From positions 1 through 64,000 of the forward strand of contig NZ_CANMLV010000018.1 in the NCBI RefSeq assembly GCF_947498825.1: a stretch of DNA of 64,000 bases, given 5' to 3'. Source of the DNA: an uncultured Cedecea sp. (GTDB taxonomy: Bacteria > Pseudomonadota > Gammaproteobacteria > Enterobacterales > Enterobacteriaceae). The notes beneath the pieces were generated by a model, which ran no database searches, was not told the DNA's origin, and worked only from the letters and a program-made list of their open reading frames with translations. Within the stretch, counting starts at the first letter, position 1, and each line of letters starts with the position of its first letter. A program made the position numbers and the translations under genes. Positions 16,447 to 24,700 of the stretch are shown one piece after another.

Positions 16447-16739
16447 TTGCTCTGCCAGCGAGCCACCTGGCGCTCACCAGTATGGCCAGCGATACCTTCA
16501 CACGTAGCATGCTGAAAGCTGTGAATGGGATGATGTTAGACATGCTTGCGGCCATCGCACGAAAAGACTATGAAGACAGACGTCGCCGTCAAGCAGAAGG
16601 TATCAGTAAGGCTAAAGCTGAAGGAAAATATAGGGGCAGGGTGCCTGATGCGCAGAAGCACGAACTGATCCGTACTCTCCGATTTACTAACGGGAAATCA
16701 CTCCGAGAAACTGCACGTCTGGCTGGCGTGTCAAAATGA
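16447..16739 (+). pseudogene. truncated serine resolvase/invertase
   Basis: The frame gives LPASHLALTS, then MLDMLAAIARKDYEDRRRRQ, then AEGISKAKAEGKYRGRVPD, and ends LRETARLAGVSK before a stop. This is the dimerisation helix and C-terminal helix-turn-helix of a Tn3-type resolvase or DNA invertase. The N-terminal catalytic domain with its serine is missing, and the C-terminus stops inside the helix-turn-helix. It is a non-functional remnant of an older transposon. Confidence 0.8.
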
Positions 16740-16991
16740 CAGTAATTCGCGTCTGTAATCGTACTCAAGGAGAGGAGAACGATCCTGTTTAGAGAGGGGT
16801 TAATGATGTAAAAAAACCAAGCTAAGCGATATCAAAAATCGATTTTGATACGCATTAGTTTCGAAACGGCTAAAAATTATATTTGAAACCGCTATTTTTT
16901 CCGAAATATTCAGTATCATAAACATTCAGGCTTAAGATTATTATTTTTTTAACATATGGTTATTCGCACGGTTGGCCCTCGAAAAGACCAT

Positions 16992-17714
16992 TTACTCAAG
17001 TCCTAACAAGTAATAATCTTTCTCTCTTTTTAATATAGTTATATACTTATATATAGGTTGTACTGTTTTCACATATAATAAAATATCTCTTAAAACATCT
17101 GGATATTTTTCAATAATTAATAACGCACTCCTTTCTGACTTTTTATACTCATCCCCACCACCAATAAAAATCTCAAGCCTTTTCTGGGACAATATTGCAT
17201 ACTTCGGATTAATGCCATTTTCAAACTCAGTCTTATTCAGCGTATCAATGTCCTTGGCAAGTGCTTCTTTCAATGGTCGTGTTGCCATGAATAGCTCTTC
17301 GAATAAATCGTTATTATATATTTCGCTTCGATATAGTTTCCTTTTGCTTCTAACCCTTCTTAATTCCTGTGTATAGATGTCAGACTGCCTTCCATTTTCT
17401 TCAATTTTGTTAACAATTTTTTCTTCTCTTATTTTTAATTCATTTTCTTCATCATCAATGAGGAGCATTGAATTTAATGCTTTTATAATTTTCTTCGCTT
17501 CAGTGATAAAAAAATCCATTTCTTTTTCTGTCGGTTGATAACCACTATGAACAACTTCATTTCTAATGCGCGCGATTTCCATTATCTCCTTAAAGGAATT
17601 ATTTTTCCTGAGCCCGAGAGAATTAATTAGCTTTATCATGCCTGTGCCTTTAGCTCCACATTTTTTTAACAACAGCTCAATCTCACTAGCATTATTAACT
17701 ATAGTTTCAATCAT
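16992..17714 (-). CDS. HEPN-like protein, possible RNase toxin or defence gene
   Basis: The product (240 residues from ATG 17714 behind AAGGGCG; an upstream ATG at 17756 has no such site) is lysine-rich and AT-rich, unlike the plasmid backbone. Near residue 50 it has EIARIRNEVVHSGY, the R-N-x3-H core of HEPN domains, whose Arg and His form the RNase active site or a structural copy of it. A long charged coiled coil follows (EENELKIREEKIVNKIEENG) and then an unknown C-terminal domain. HEPN proteins are common in defence and toxin systems, often with a nucleotidyltransferase partner, which is not seen here. The neighbouring 18128-18892 gene is a candidate partner. Function is inferred from the motif only. 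Confidence 0.55.
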   Translation of the reverse strand: MIETIVNNASEIELLLKKCGAKGTGMIKLINSLGLRKNNSFKEIMEIARIRNEVVHSGYQPTEKEMDFFITEAKKIIKALNSMLLIDDEENELKIREEKIVNKIEENGRQSDIYTQELRRVRSKRKLYRSEIYNNDLFEELFMATRPLKEALAKDIDTLNKTEFENGINPKYAILSQKRLEIFIGGGDEYKKSERSALLIIEKYPDVLRDILLYVKTVQPIYKYITILKREKDYYLLGLE

Positions 17715-17759
17715 AAAATCGCCCTTAACCTTGTTTGTATGTTTTTCATTATACACTTA

Positions 17760-18127
17760 CATTCCAGAGATCATATGATCTCCATAAATTTTCAGTTAGT
17801 TAAACAGATATGTGAAGTAAGATGATGAACTAGATATGGTGATGTGAAATCATTCGGATAGTCGCCATCTTTAGCATCGATTAGAATTACATCAGTGAAC
17901 AACTAAAACCTCTACTTACCAAAATGATGTCAAGAAACTCTACTGCAGGAATAATCACAACTTGAGCCATCGGAGCGTCGTTCTCTTCTTTTTACCTTTA
18001 TCAACGGTAACATAAGCACAATTGACAGTAAAAAACTCAAGAATAAAATTGACCAACATCGTTTCTACACTGTTGGCCCTATAATCCCATACATAGATAA
18101 GACATATATATTTAAATTGATATCATT
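17760..18127. other. intergenic region between two AT-rich minus-strand genes
   Basis: I see no gene in this 370-bp stretch. It is AT-rich and may hold the promoter for the HEPN-like gene at its left end. Confidence 0.4.
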
Positions 18128-18892
18128 TTATATCTTTTTATCCCTTTTATTCTTCTTAGCCTCTGATTTATATCGTTCATTCTCGAAAAACGCCAAGGCA
18201 ATATCGCTACCAGAAAGATATTTTTTTAAAATCTCATTCTCTTTTTTGTTTAATTTATTTGGTTTTTCATTTAGTTTTTTCATGAGCAGATTCAACGCAG
18301 TTATATCATCAGCCCCCATCTCAGAACACATAGCTTTATTTACACTCGAGTTATAAATAAAGACAAGTAATGCATTTTTATTTACTGTGTTTTTATTTAT
18401 ACTGGAAAGAATGAATCCCATATGTTCAGGTGTATATTGCTTATGACCTTTTGAAAATAAATTAATTGTTTTTTCATGATTATGTATGTCTGGTTTTTTA
18501 CCTGGCAACGGTGTCGGTTTTGAAAAATTAGTTTCTTCTAGTGTATCTAAATAATATGTGAAATGTCTATTTGGACAAGTGGCTGACAATATTTCAATAT
18601 TGTTGTATATGTAATAAATAGGCAAATTAAGATCATTCACAAAGTGACAGTTCATAACAAACTGATTGCTATCAAATTTAGTTAATTCGTTCTTTTCAAG
18701 ATCTAAAACTTTGACCTCAAACATATAGATGTAACCATTATCAATAATTGAACAGAAATCTGCTGCGAAGCGATTAAGTCCCTCTCCTTGTTGGTTGGCA
18801 TAGAAAGATAAATTACTACAGTCAATTTTGTTATCTTGGCAAATTGCTTGTAAAGCTGCCATTATTTGACTTTGAAGTTCATTTTCGGTCAT
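18128..18892 (-). CDS. hypothetical protein with a PD-(D/E)XK-like nuclease motif
   Basis: The 254-residue product has EGLNRFAADFCSII (Asp45) followed 14 residues later by YMFEVKVLD (Glu59-Val-Lys61). This is the Asp...Glu-x-Lys arrangement of the restriction-endonuclease fold. The rest, including TPLPGKKPDIHNH and a lysine-rich C-terminus, is unfamiliar. Base composition is AT-rich like the HEPN-like gene beside it, and both point left. With the SIR2-HerA module 600 bp away, a defence role is plausible. The nuclease assignment rests on one motif by eye. Confidence 0.5.
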   Translation of the reverse strand: MTENELQSQIMAALQAICQDNKIDCSNLSFYANQQGEGLNRFAADFCSIIDNGYIYMFEVKVLDLEKNELTKFDSNQFVMNCHFVNDLNLPIYYIYNNIEILSATCPNRHFTYYLDTLEETNFSKPTPLPGKKPDIHNHEKTINLFSKGHKQYTPEHMGFILSSINKNTVNKNALLVFIYNSSVNKAMCSEMGADDITALNLLMKKLNEKPNKLNKKENEILKKYLSGSDIALAFFENERYKSEAKKNKRDKKI

Positions 18893-19312
18893 AGAATACC
18901 TAATGAAAATAATTTGATTACATTATGTAATCAAAAATAATATCAAATTTTCTTGAAAATAAATAGGCATTTTTAATTATAGATAAAAATCATAAGGCGT
19001 TAATCTAATTGATGATGTTAAATAAATACACAATTCAATATTTTCAAGGCAAGAAAAAATATAAATTGCTGAAAAGGTCACTAAGCATCCCCCGAGAATT
19101 TTCGTCGGCTGAGGCCAGCTAAAGTCGAAAGGTCAAAAAACAGCCTTAACGTACAATAATTTTCTATATCCAAACTATCCCCTGCAACATAACTTTCCAG
19201 CCAAAACACACTGAGTGCGCTTTTACGCTATCAGCCTCCTTGTATCTGCATATCCTTAGCATAAGCCTGTTTTTTGTACATACTGCTATCTACTGAGCGT
19301 AACAACTATCAC
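18893..19312. other. AT-rich intergenic region left of the transposon
   Basis: No gene is recognised. Upstream of the 18128-18892 gene the DNA is AT-rich and could hold its promoter. A GC-richer patch near 19085-19140 is unexplained. Confidence 0.4.
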
Positions 19313-19449
19313 GATTCCTTCATCAGGATATTCCAGTCGGTTGTTCCGTACTCGATGTCGTCGATGATTGTCACCGCGTTAGTATCAAATATTACAGTCG
19401 TGGGTCCGTGAAGATATCTGTCCGTAAGTTCGAGTTCCCAGTCATAGAT
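19313..19449 (-). pseudogene. C-terminal remnant of an unknown gene cut by the transposon end
   Basis: On the minus strand a frame open from the transposon boundary reads YDWELELTDRYLHGPTTVIF, then DTNAVTIIDDIEYGTTDWN, and ends ILMKES before TGA at about 19313. The codon use and protein-like composition suggest the true 3' end of a gene. It starts exactly where the transposon's inverted repeat ends (19450), so the transposon or a rearrangement removed its front. I do not recognise the family. The sequence beyond the other end of the transposon does not restore the frame. Confidence 0.5.
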
Positions 19450-19487
19450 GGGGTTCGAGGGCCTGTGATGTAAAAAACCACGTTAAG
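19450..19487 (+). repeat. left terminal inverted repeat of the SIR2-HerA transposon
   Basis: The end starts GGGGTTCGAGGGCCTGTGAT and runs to about 19487. The stop codon of tnpA (19483-19485) lies inside it. It matches the right end at about 32 of 38 positions. Confidence 0.88.
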
Positions 19488-22400
19488 GAGATAATTCATT
19501 GTTTATGTTGAAATTCAATGGCCTTAACTCCCCGTTCAGAATATCCTCTGATAACGAAAACGTATAATGGCCCAACATATTTATATGACCATGTATCAGC
19601 GGCGATAGCCTTGCCAGATGTTCCTCCTCAGGTATTTCGCCCGACTGGCGAAGATGTGACAGCGCCTCTTGCATGTAAAGCGTGTTCCACAACACAACCG
19701 CATTGGTCACTAGGCCCAGAGCACCCAATTGATCTTCCTGTCCCTCACGGTAGCGTTTTCTGATCTCGCCGCGTTGCCCGTAGCAAATGGCTCGAGCCAC
19801 GGCATGACGTCCTTCCCCCCGGTTGAGCTGTGTCAGTATACGGCGTCGATAATCTTCATCATCGATGTAGTTAAGAAGGTACAAAGTCTTATTGACCCGC
19901 CCAACTTCCATAATCGCTTGGGCCAGACCTGATGGTCGGGTACTCCTCAGTAGTGAGCGAATAAGCTCAGATGCATGGATGGTCCCCAGCTTTAGTGATC
20001 CCGCCATACGCATCATTTCATCCCATTGAGATTCTATCTTTGTCTGCTCTACACATCCCCGCGCAAGCTCATCTAGAGCACCATAATATGCTGTTTTATC
20101 TGCCCGCCAGAATACCGCCTCGCCTGCATCTGCCAGGCGAGGGGAAAATTGATAGCCCAGCAACCAGAACAGGCCGAAAATGATATCGCTGGATCCTGCC
20201 GTGTCCGTCATAATTTCTACCGGACTTAGCCCGGTCTGTTGCTCAAGGAGTCCTTCCAGAACAAAGATGGAATCTCGAAGCGTACCGGGAACGACAATGC
20301 CGTGGAAACCAGAATACTGGTCGGAAACGAAGTTATACCAGGTGATACCACGTCCTGAACCAAAGTATTTGCGGTTTGGTCCGGAATTAACCGTTTTTAC
20401 CGGTGTAACAAAACGCATGCCATCAGCGGAAGCAACTTCACCACCGCCCCAGTATCCTGCAAGCGGTAGCGTCGACTGAAAATCAACCAACTTAGCATTA
20501 GCACTGACCAGCGTTTCTGCCCGCAGATAATTTTGTTTAACCCAGCTCAACCGATGACGAGTAAGCGCAGGAATATTATGTTTTATCAGAGATTCATGCC
20601 CTATATTGCAGGCTTCCGCCAACAATGTAGCGCACAGACTGACGTTAAGATCTTGTGCGCGAGCACCTGATTCACTGACGTGGCTGAATTCACGGGTAAA
20701 ACCGGTTCTGGCATCAATTTCAAGCAACAACTCGGTCAGATCGACGGGAGGGATCAGTTCCCTGATCCTGCGATTCAATTGTATCAGTGCCGGTGGTTCA
20801 TCTAGTTTATCCAGACTGCTGATCGTCAATGAGGGATACTTACCCTCATTGCTGATGTTGACCGCAGTGTTATGTGCAAAACGCAAAGCGACCGATTTCC
20901 ATGTTTCATCAAGCCGCGTAGCCAGTTGTTCTGCTGCTTTAATTCCGTCTGTTGGATGACCCAGAGCCCGACATACCGGGATCCGTTGCGCCTGCCATTC
21001 AGCCCCCTGAAGCAGTTTCTGACGTGGATCACCCCACCTGTCGCTGTTTTCCAGCCAGATATCACGGCGCCGTAAAGAATCCTGAAGACGTTCCAGCAGG
21101 CACAACGAATAACCAGCACGTAGAATCCGACCATCTCTGTCGTAGACCAGGCGTTTCCAGGGGCCGGAAATGATTTGCTCTGGTGCATCGTCGAGAATGC
21201 GTTTTTTTGAGCCATTCAGTTCGGCCAGATAATGGATTGCTGACAACGTGTGTTCGCCCGCTGGGGCAGCCTGGAAGTGTAAGTCACGCAACATCGCGTA
21301 CAGGAACCGTTTTACCCGTCCATATTGTTCCACCATTTCATCCTGAAAGTGGGTATCCTGTGGCCGAGCTAGCTCATTTACCTTACCAACAGACTCGACC
21401 AACCTGTCCTTCGGTATACAGCGAAAAATAGCCTGCCGCAATGCTGCATTATCAGTGTTCTCATCAAGTAATAGCGTACATGCCCGCGCCAACAATAATG
21501 CAGCACGATCAAGATCCTTCAGGGTTCTGAGTCGCTTTTTTTGTCCGTTATTTTTAGCAGAACGCGTAATATCCAGTATCAGCATATCCAGTACATCCAC
21601 AGCCTCGTCCAACGCCAAAACTTCCTGCGCTTTCACAAACGCGGTAAGCACCGCCAGCCGTCGCTCTTCAGACATTCGAGCTATATATTTTACCGAAGCC
21701 ATCCCGGCATAACGGGCCAGATTTCGCAACTGGATAGAGGGAAGACCAGAGAAATTCAGTCGTGAAAATTCCAGGCTGCGCAGTCTGGTATATCGCTCAA
21801 GTGCGTCTGTAAAGGCCGGTCCACTGACTGTAACAGGACCTTTTCGCATCTCTTCCAGTATCGATATACGCTGCCCCTCTGGTATTTCAAGTAAACCGTC
21901 CAGTTGTGCTTTCTGCCAGCTGTCAGGCAACAAAGCCAGCATCCGCCACAACCGTCGACTTGCCCGTTCACGAATTTCACCAATCAACCGGGTCAGTGTT
22001 GAAGCCGCAGGTAACAGGATCTTATTTTGCAGCAACCATGCAGTGGCAAAATCAAACAGCAAGCCAGGACGTTCGTTGCTGAGCCACGCCCGAGTATATA
22101 GCAGACGTTTCAACCTGAACGTCCAAGGGAAATCACCAAAATCATGATAATCATAATGGCGCTTGATAAGTCCCTGATGCTCCCAGCGGGTATTCTCTCT
22201 TTCGGCATATCGGGAAAGTATCTCTGGTCGACGGATGTTCAGCTGCGTAGCAATGTAAAAACGGATAATTGAGGGAATTTGAAGAGGATCAGAAAGAAAT
22301 GTTCCCAGGAAGCGTGCTGTTGTTAGCTGTAGAGCGATTCCCAGTCGGTTATGCGTTCCCCGTCGCAGGTTGATAAATGAGAGGTCACGCTCATCGAGAT

Positions 22401-22491
22401 GAAAATACCGGGCCAACTGAACCTCATTTGGCTCGGCCACATAGCGACCGTAGTTTTCTGTCTGCTCTCTGGTCAGAAAGTCATCACTCAT
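19483..22491 (-). CDS. tnpA: Tn3-family transposase
   Basis: TnpA cuts the 38-bp ends and joins them to the target in replicative transposition. From ATG 22491 (AGGA box) the product has 1002 residues, the usual Tn3-family length. The DDE catalytic positions are visible in VASADGMRFVTP (Asp, near residue 690), EIMTDTAGSSDIIFGLFWLL (Asp, near 760) and YREGQEDQLGALGLVTNAVV (Glu, near 915). The C-terminal phrase LNRGEGRHAVARAICYGQRG is family-typical. No frame break is seen, so it should be active. A related but distinct transposase remnant (about two-thirds identical by eye) lies at 33965-35217 in the second element. Confidence 0.93.
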   Translation of the reverse strand: MSDDFLTREQTENYGRYVAEPNEVQLARYFHLDERDLSFINLRRGTHNRLGIALQLTTARFLGTFLSDPLQIPSIIRFYIATQLNIRRPEILSRYAERENTRWEHQGLIKRHYDYHDFGDFPWTFRLKRLLYTRAWLSNERPGLLFDFATAWLLQNKILLPAASTLTRLIGEIRERASRRLWRMLALLPDSWQKAQLDGLLEIPEGQRISILEEMRKGPVTVSGPAFTDALERYTRLRSLEFSRLNFSGLPSIQLRNLARYAGMASVKYIARMSEERRLAVLTAFVKAQEVLALDEAVDVLDMLILDITRSAKNNGQKKRLRTLKDLDRAALLLARACTLLLDENTDNAALRQAIFRCIPKDRLVESVGKVNELARPQDTHFQDEMVEQYGRVKRFLYAMLRDLHFQAAPAGEHTLSAIHYLAELNGSKKRILDDAPEQIISGPWKRLVYDRDGRILRAGYSLCLLERLQDSLRRRDIWLENSDRWGDPRQKLLQGAEWQAQRIPVCRALGHPTDGIKAAEQLATRLDETWKSVALRFAHNTAVNISNEGKYPSLTISSLDKLDEPPALIQLNRRIRELIPPVDLTELLLEIDARTGFTREFSHVSESGARAQDLNVSLCATLLAEACNIGHESLIKHNIPALTRHRLSWVKQNYLRAETLVSANAKLVDFQSTLPLAGYWGGGEVASADGMRFVTPVKTVNSGPNRKYFGSGRGITWYNFVSDQYSGFHGIVVPGTLRDSIFVLEGLLEQQTGLSPVEIMTDTAGSSDIIFGLFWLLGYQFSPRLADAGEAVFWRADKTAYYGALDELARGCVEQTKIESQWDEMMRMAGSLKLGTIHASELIRSLLRSTRPSGLAQAIMEVGRVNKTLYLLNYIDDEDYRRRILTQLNRGEGRHAVARAICYGQRGEIRKRYREGQEDQLGALGLVTNAVVLWNTLYMQEALSHLRQSGEIPEEEHLARLSPLIHGHINMLGHYTFSLSEDILNGELRPLNFNINNELSP

Positions 22492-22650
22492 TGCGCATCC
22501 TTTCGTAAACTGGCGATCTGTTCTATTTTTGATAGTCTCAGATGTTATAAATTTTGAGACCAATGAAAACTGCCCTAAACATGAGTATCAAAAATCGTGA
22601 TTTATGCCTTATGATACTACGCAGTATCAATATCGATTTATGAGACCAAA
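22492..22650. other. res region between divergent tnpA and tnpR
   Basis: The 159 bp between the two starts hold several imperfect dyads built around TATCA and TGATA (for example ATGAGTATCAAAAATCGTGA and TATGATACTACGCAGTATCA). This is the expected layout of a Tn3-type resolution site, where TnpR binds three subsites and also represses both promoters. Exact subsites were not delimited. Confidence 0.65.
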
Positions 22651-23232
22651 ATGGCATTATTAGGGTATGCAAGAGTATCAACCAGCCATCAGAAACTGAC
22701 GAGCCAGGTTACTGAGCTCAACACAGCGGGAGTGAGGGATGATCGAGTGTTTACTGACATGATGTCGGGAGCAACTGATGAGCGCGAAGGGCTGCAGCGA
22801 CTCCTTGCCAGAGCGGAGAAAGATGACATTATTCTCTGTACAAAAATGGATCGTCTTGGACGTAATACCGCAGATATGATTCGCATCGTGGATACTTGCT
22901 ATAAAAAAGGCATCGCTATTCGCTTTCTTGAGAACGGCCTTAGTACTGAAGGCACTATGGGAAAAATGGTCATCCAGATACTAGCTGCTGTTGCCGAAGC
23001 GGAACGTGAAAGGATCTTGGAACGAACTAACGATGGACGGCAGGCAGCTATGATTAAGGGCGTCAAATTCGGAAGAAAACCTCATAGAAAGGCTGAATTA
23101 GCTAATGAATTGATCAATAAGGACGTACAAGTAAAAGAGGTAATGGAAAAAACGGGTATATCACGGGCGACGTATTTTAGGCTGAAAAGAAAAACGGTTA
23201 CTAACAATATTAATCTTTCCAATAATAAATAA
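22651..23232 (+). CDS. tnpR: Tn3-family resolvase TnpR (serine recombinase)
   Basis: TnpR resolves the cointegrate made by TnpA at the res site. The 193-residue product starts MALLGYARVSTSHQKL, with the catalytic serine in YARVSTS. The DKMDRLGRN-equivalent block reads CTKMDRLGRNTADMIR, followed by FLENGLSTEGTMGKM and the long helix ending EAERERILERTNDGRQAA. A C-terminal helix-turn-helix (VKEVMEKTGISRATYFRLK) binds res. The gene is intact. The defence genes start 77 bp downstream on the same strand, so they could be read from the tnpR message. Confidence 0.93.
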   Translation: MALLGYARVSTSHQKLTSQVTELNTAGVRDDRVFTDMMSGATDEREGLQRLLARAEKDDIILCTKMDRLGRNTADMIRIVDTCYKKGIAIRFLENGLSTEGTMGKMVIQILAAVAEAERERILERTNDGRQAAMIKGVKFGRKPHRKAELANELINKDVQVKEVMEKTGISRATYFRLKRKTVTNNINLSNNK

Positions 23233-23308
23233 GAAAGATGAGCATTCTTAAAAACCTGAACGGCTTCTATTTAGCAATATTTAAACTCGAAAAAAGGATG
23301 TATTCAAA

Positions 23309-24700
23309 TTGAGTCAATATTTAAAGCTTGGCGATGACCAGTCTCCGGTTCAGTTGGACCCACACAGCGAAGTTGGTGCATTTAAAGTCGTTGGACACTG
23401 CGCATGGGCAAAACCAGAAGATAAAATCACACCTGACTTTTTGCGTTCAAGAGTAGAACCTTGGTTAACTGCACTTTTTCAGTCTGAACACTTAAATATA
23501 CTTATTGGCGCCGGCCTTAGTTCGGCTATCCAAGAGTCAGCGACCGGCACCAAACCTCAAGGTATGGGATGGATTGAAGATCTCAAAGTTTGTAAGGCTG
23601 AAATAGACAGTTATGTAGCTAAAACAGCAGACGCCTCAGGAAGGGGAAAGGGTAATATTGAAGATCAGATTCGTTCAATTAATGAGTTGATTAAAGGACT
23701 AGAGATTTTAACGGTACAAAACCTACCGGTTCCACCATCTCCACCAGGTGCTCCCTCATATCGAAATTTAAAAAGTGAGTTAGTAGAGTTAAATAATGAG
23801 CTAACAAGGTGTCTGAAATTATTTTCAGACTCAGTTAGTTATGGTGAAAAATTAATTCGTGATGCAAACAACGATTTAAAAACAGAAACATTTAATTATT
23901 TAGTAAGTTTTTTGATGAGTTTTTCAAGTCGAACAGCAACTAGGGATCGATTACATATTTTTACGACAAATTACGACAGGATAATTGAAACGGGCGCTGA
24001 AATAGCAGGTCTTCGTTTAATTGACAGATTTGTCGGTACTATAGCACCAATTTTTAGATCTTCTCGGTTAGAAGTGGATTATCATTACAACCCACCAGGG
24101 ATTCGGGGTGAACCAAGATATTTGGAGGGTGTGGCGCGATTTACTAAATTACATGGTTCATTGGACTGGTATGCTACTGAAGGGGCTATAAGGCGTTTTG
24201 GATTGCCATTTGGAGCCTGTTCGGTTGAACCCTTTTTACAGGTGGAAACTACCGGAACTGCAAATTATCAACAATTAATGATTTATCCAAATTCAGTTAA
24301 AGACCGTGAAACATCAGAATATCCTTATGTTGAGCTATTTAGGGATTTAGCATCTGCAACATGTCGTCCTAATAGCACCTTGGTAACATATGGTTATAGT
24401 TTTGGCGATGAGCATATAAATCGGGTTATTATTGACATGTTGACAATACCCTCAACGCATATAGTAATAATTGCATACGGTGATCCACTTGGTAGAATCA
24501 TGCGTTTTATAAACGATAGTGGAAGAAAAGCTCAAATATCTTTATTGCTTGGTGATCACTTTGGAGATATAAAGAAATTAGTAGATTTTTATCTTCCTAA
24601 AGCCGCGATAGACAGATCATCAATTCGTATGGCGGAGCTATTGAAGTCAAGAGGTTTGTATCGTGCAACTACCTCAAATAATAGTGGGGATTCCGAATGA
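23309..24700 (+). CDS. SIR2-domain NADase-type defence protein (SIR2-HerA system)
   Basis: SIR2 proteins of this kind hydrolyse NAD+ when phage infection is sensed, starving the infected cell. The 463-residue protein has the nucleotide-binding loop ILIGAGLSSA (near residues 65-73). The catalytic asparagine is in FTTNYDRIIETG (Asn221, with Asp223) and the catalytic-type histidine is in TKLHGSLDWY (His282). It lacks the sirtuin zinc cysteines, as SIR2_2-type defence proteins do. The start is TTG at 23309, behind AAGGATG; the nearby ATG reads into a stop. The stop overlaps the HerA gene start (ATGA), so the two are coupled. In the characterised pairs, SIR2 is the effector and HerA forms the ring that assembles it. 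Confidence 0.88.
   Translation: MSQYLKLGDDQSPVQLDPHSEVGAFKVVGHCAWAKPEDKITPDFLRSRVEPWLTALFQSEHLNILIGAGLSSAIQESATGTKPQGMGWIEDLKVCKAEIDSYVAKTADASGRGKGNIEDQIRSINELIKGLEILTVQNLPVPPSPPGAPSYRNLKSELVELNNELTRCLKLFSDSVSYGEKLIRDANNDLKTETFNYLVSFLMSFSSRTATRDRLHIFTTNYDRIIETGAEIAGLRLIDRFVGTIAPIFRSSRLEVDYHYNPPGIRGEPRYLEGVARFTKLHGSLDWYATEGAIRRFGLPFGACSVEPFLQVETTGTANYQQLMIYPNSVKDRETSEYPYVELFRDLASATCRPNSTLVTYGYSFGDEHINRVIIDMLTIPSTHIVIIAYGDPLGRIMRFINDSGRKAQISLLLGDHFGDIKKLVDFYLPKAAIDRSSIRMAELLKSRGLYRATTSNNSGDSE

Noticed and set aside
16965..18080. TTGGCCCT near 16970 and 18073 as degenerate ends of the SIR2-HerA transposon
   Set aside because: Only 8 bases match, the GGGG end and the AAAAAACCAC core are missing, and the orientation does not frame the intervening genes.
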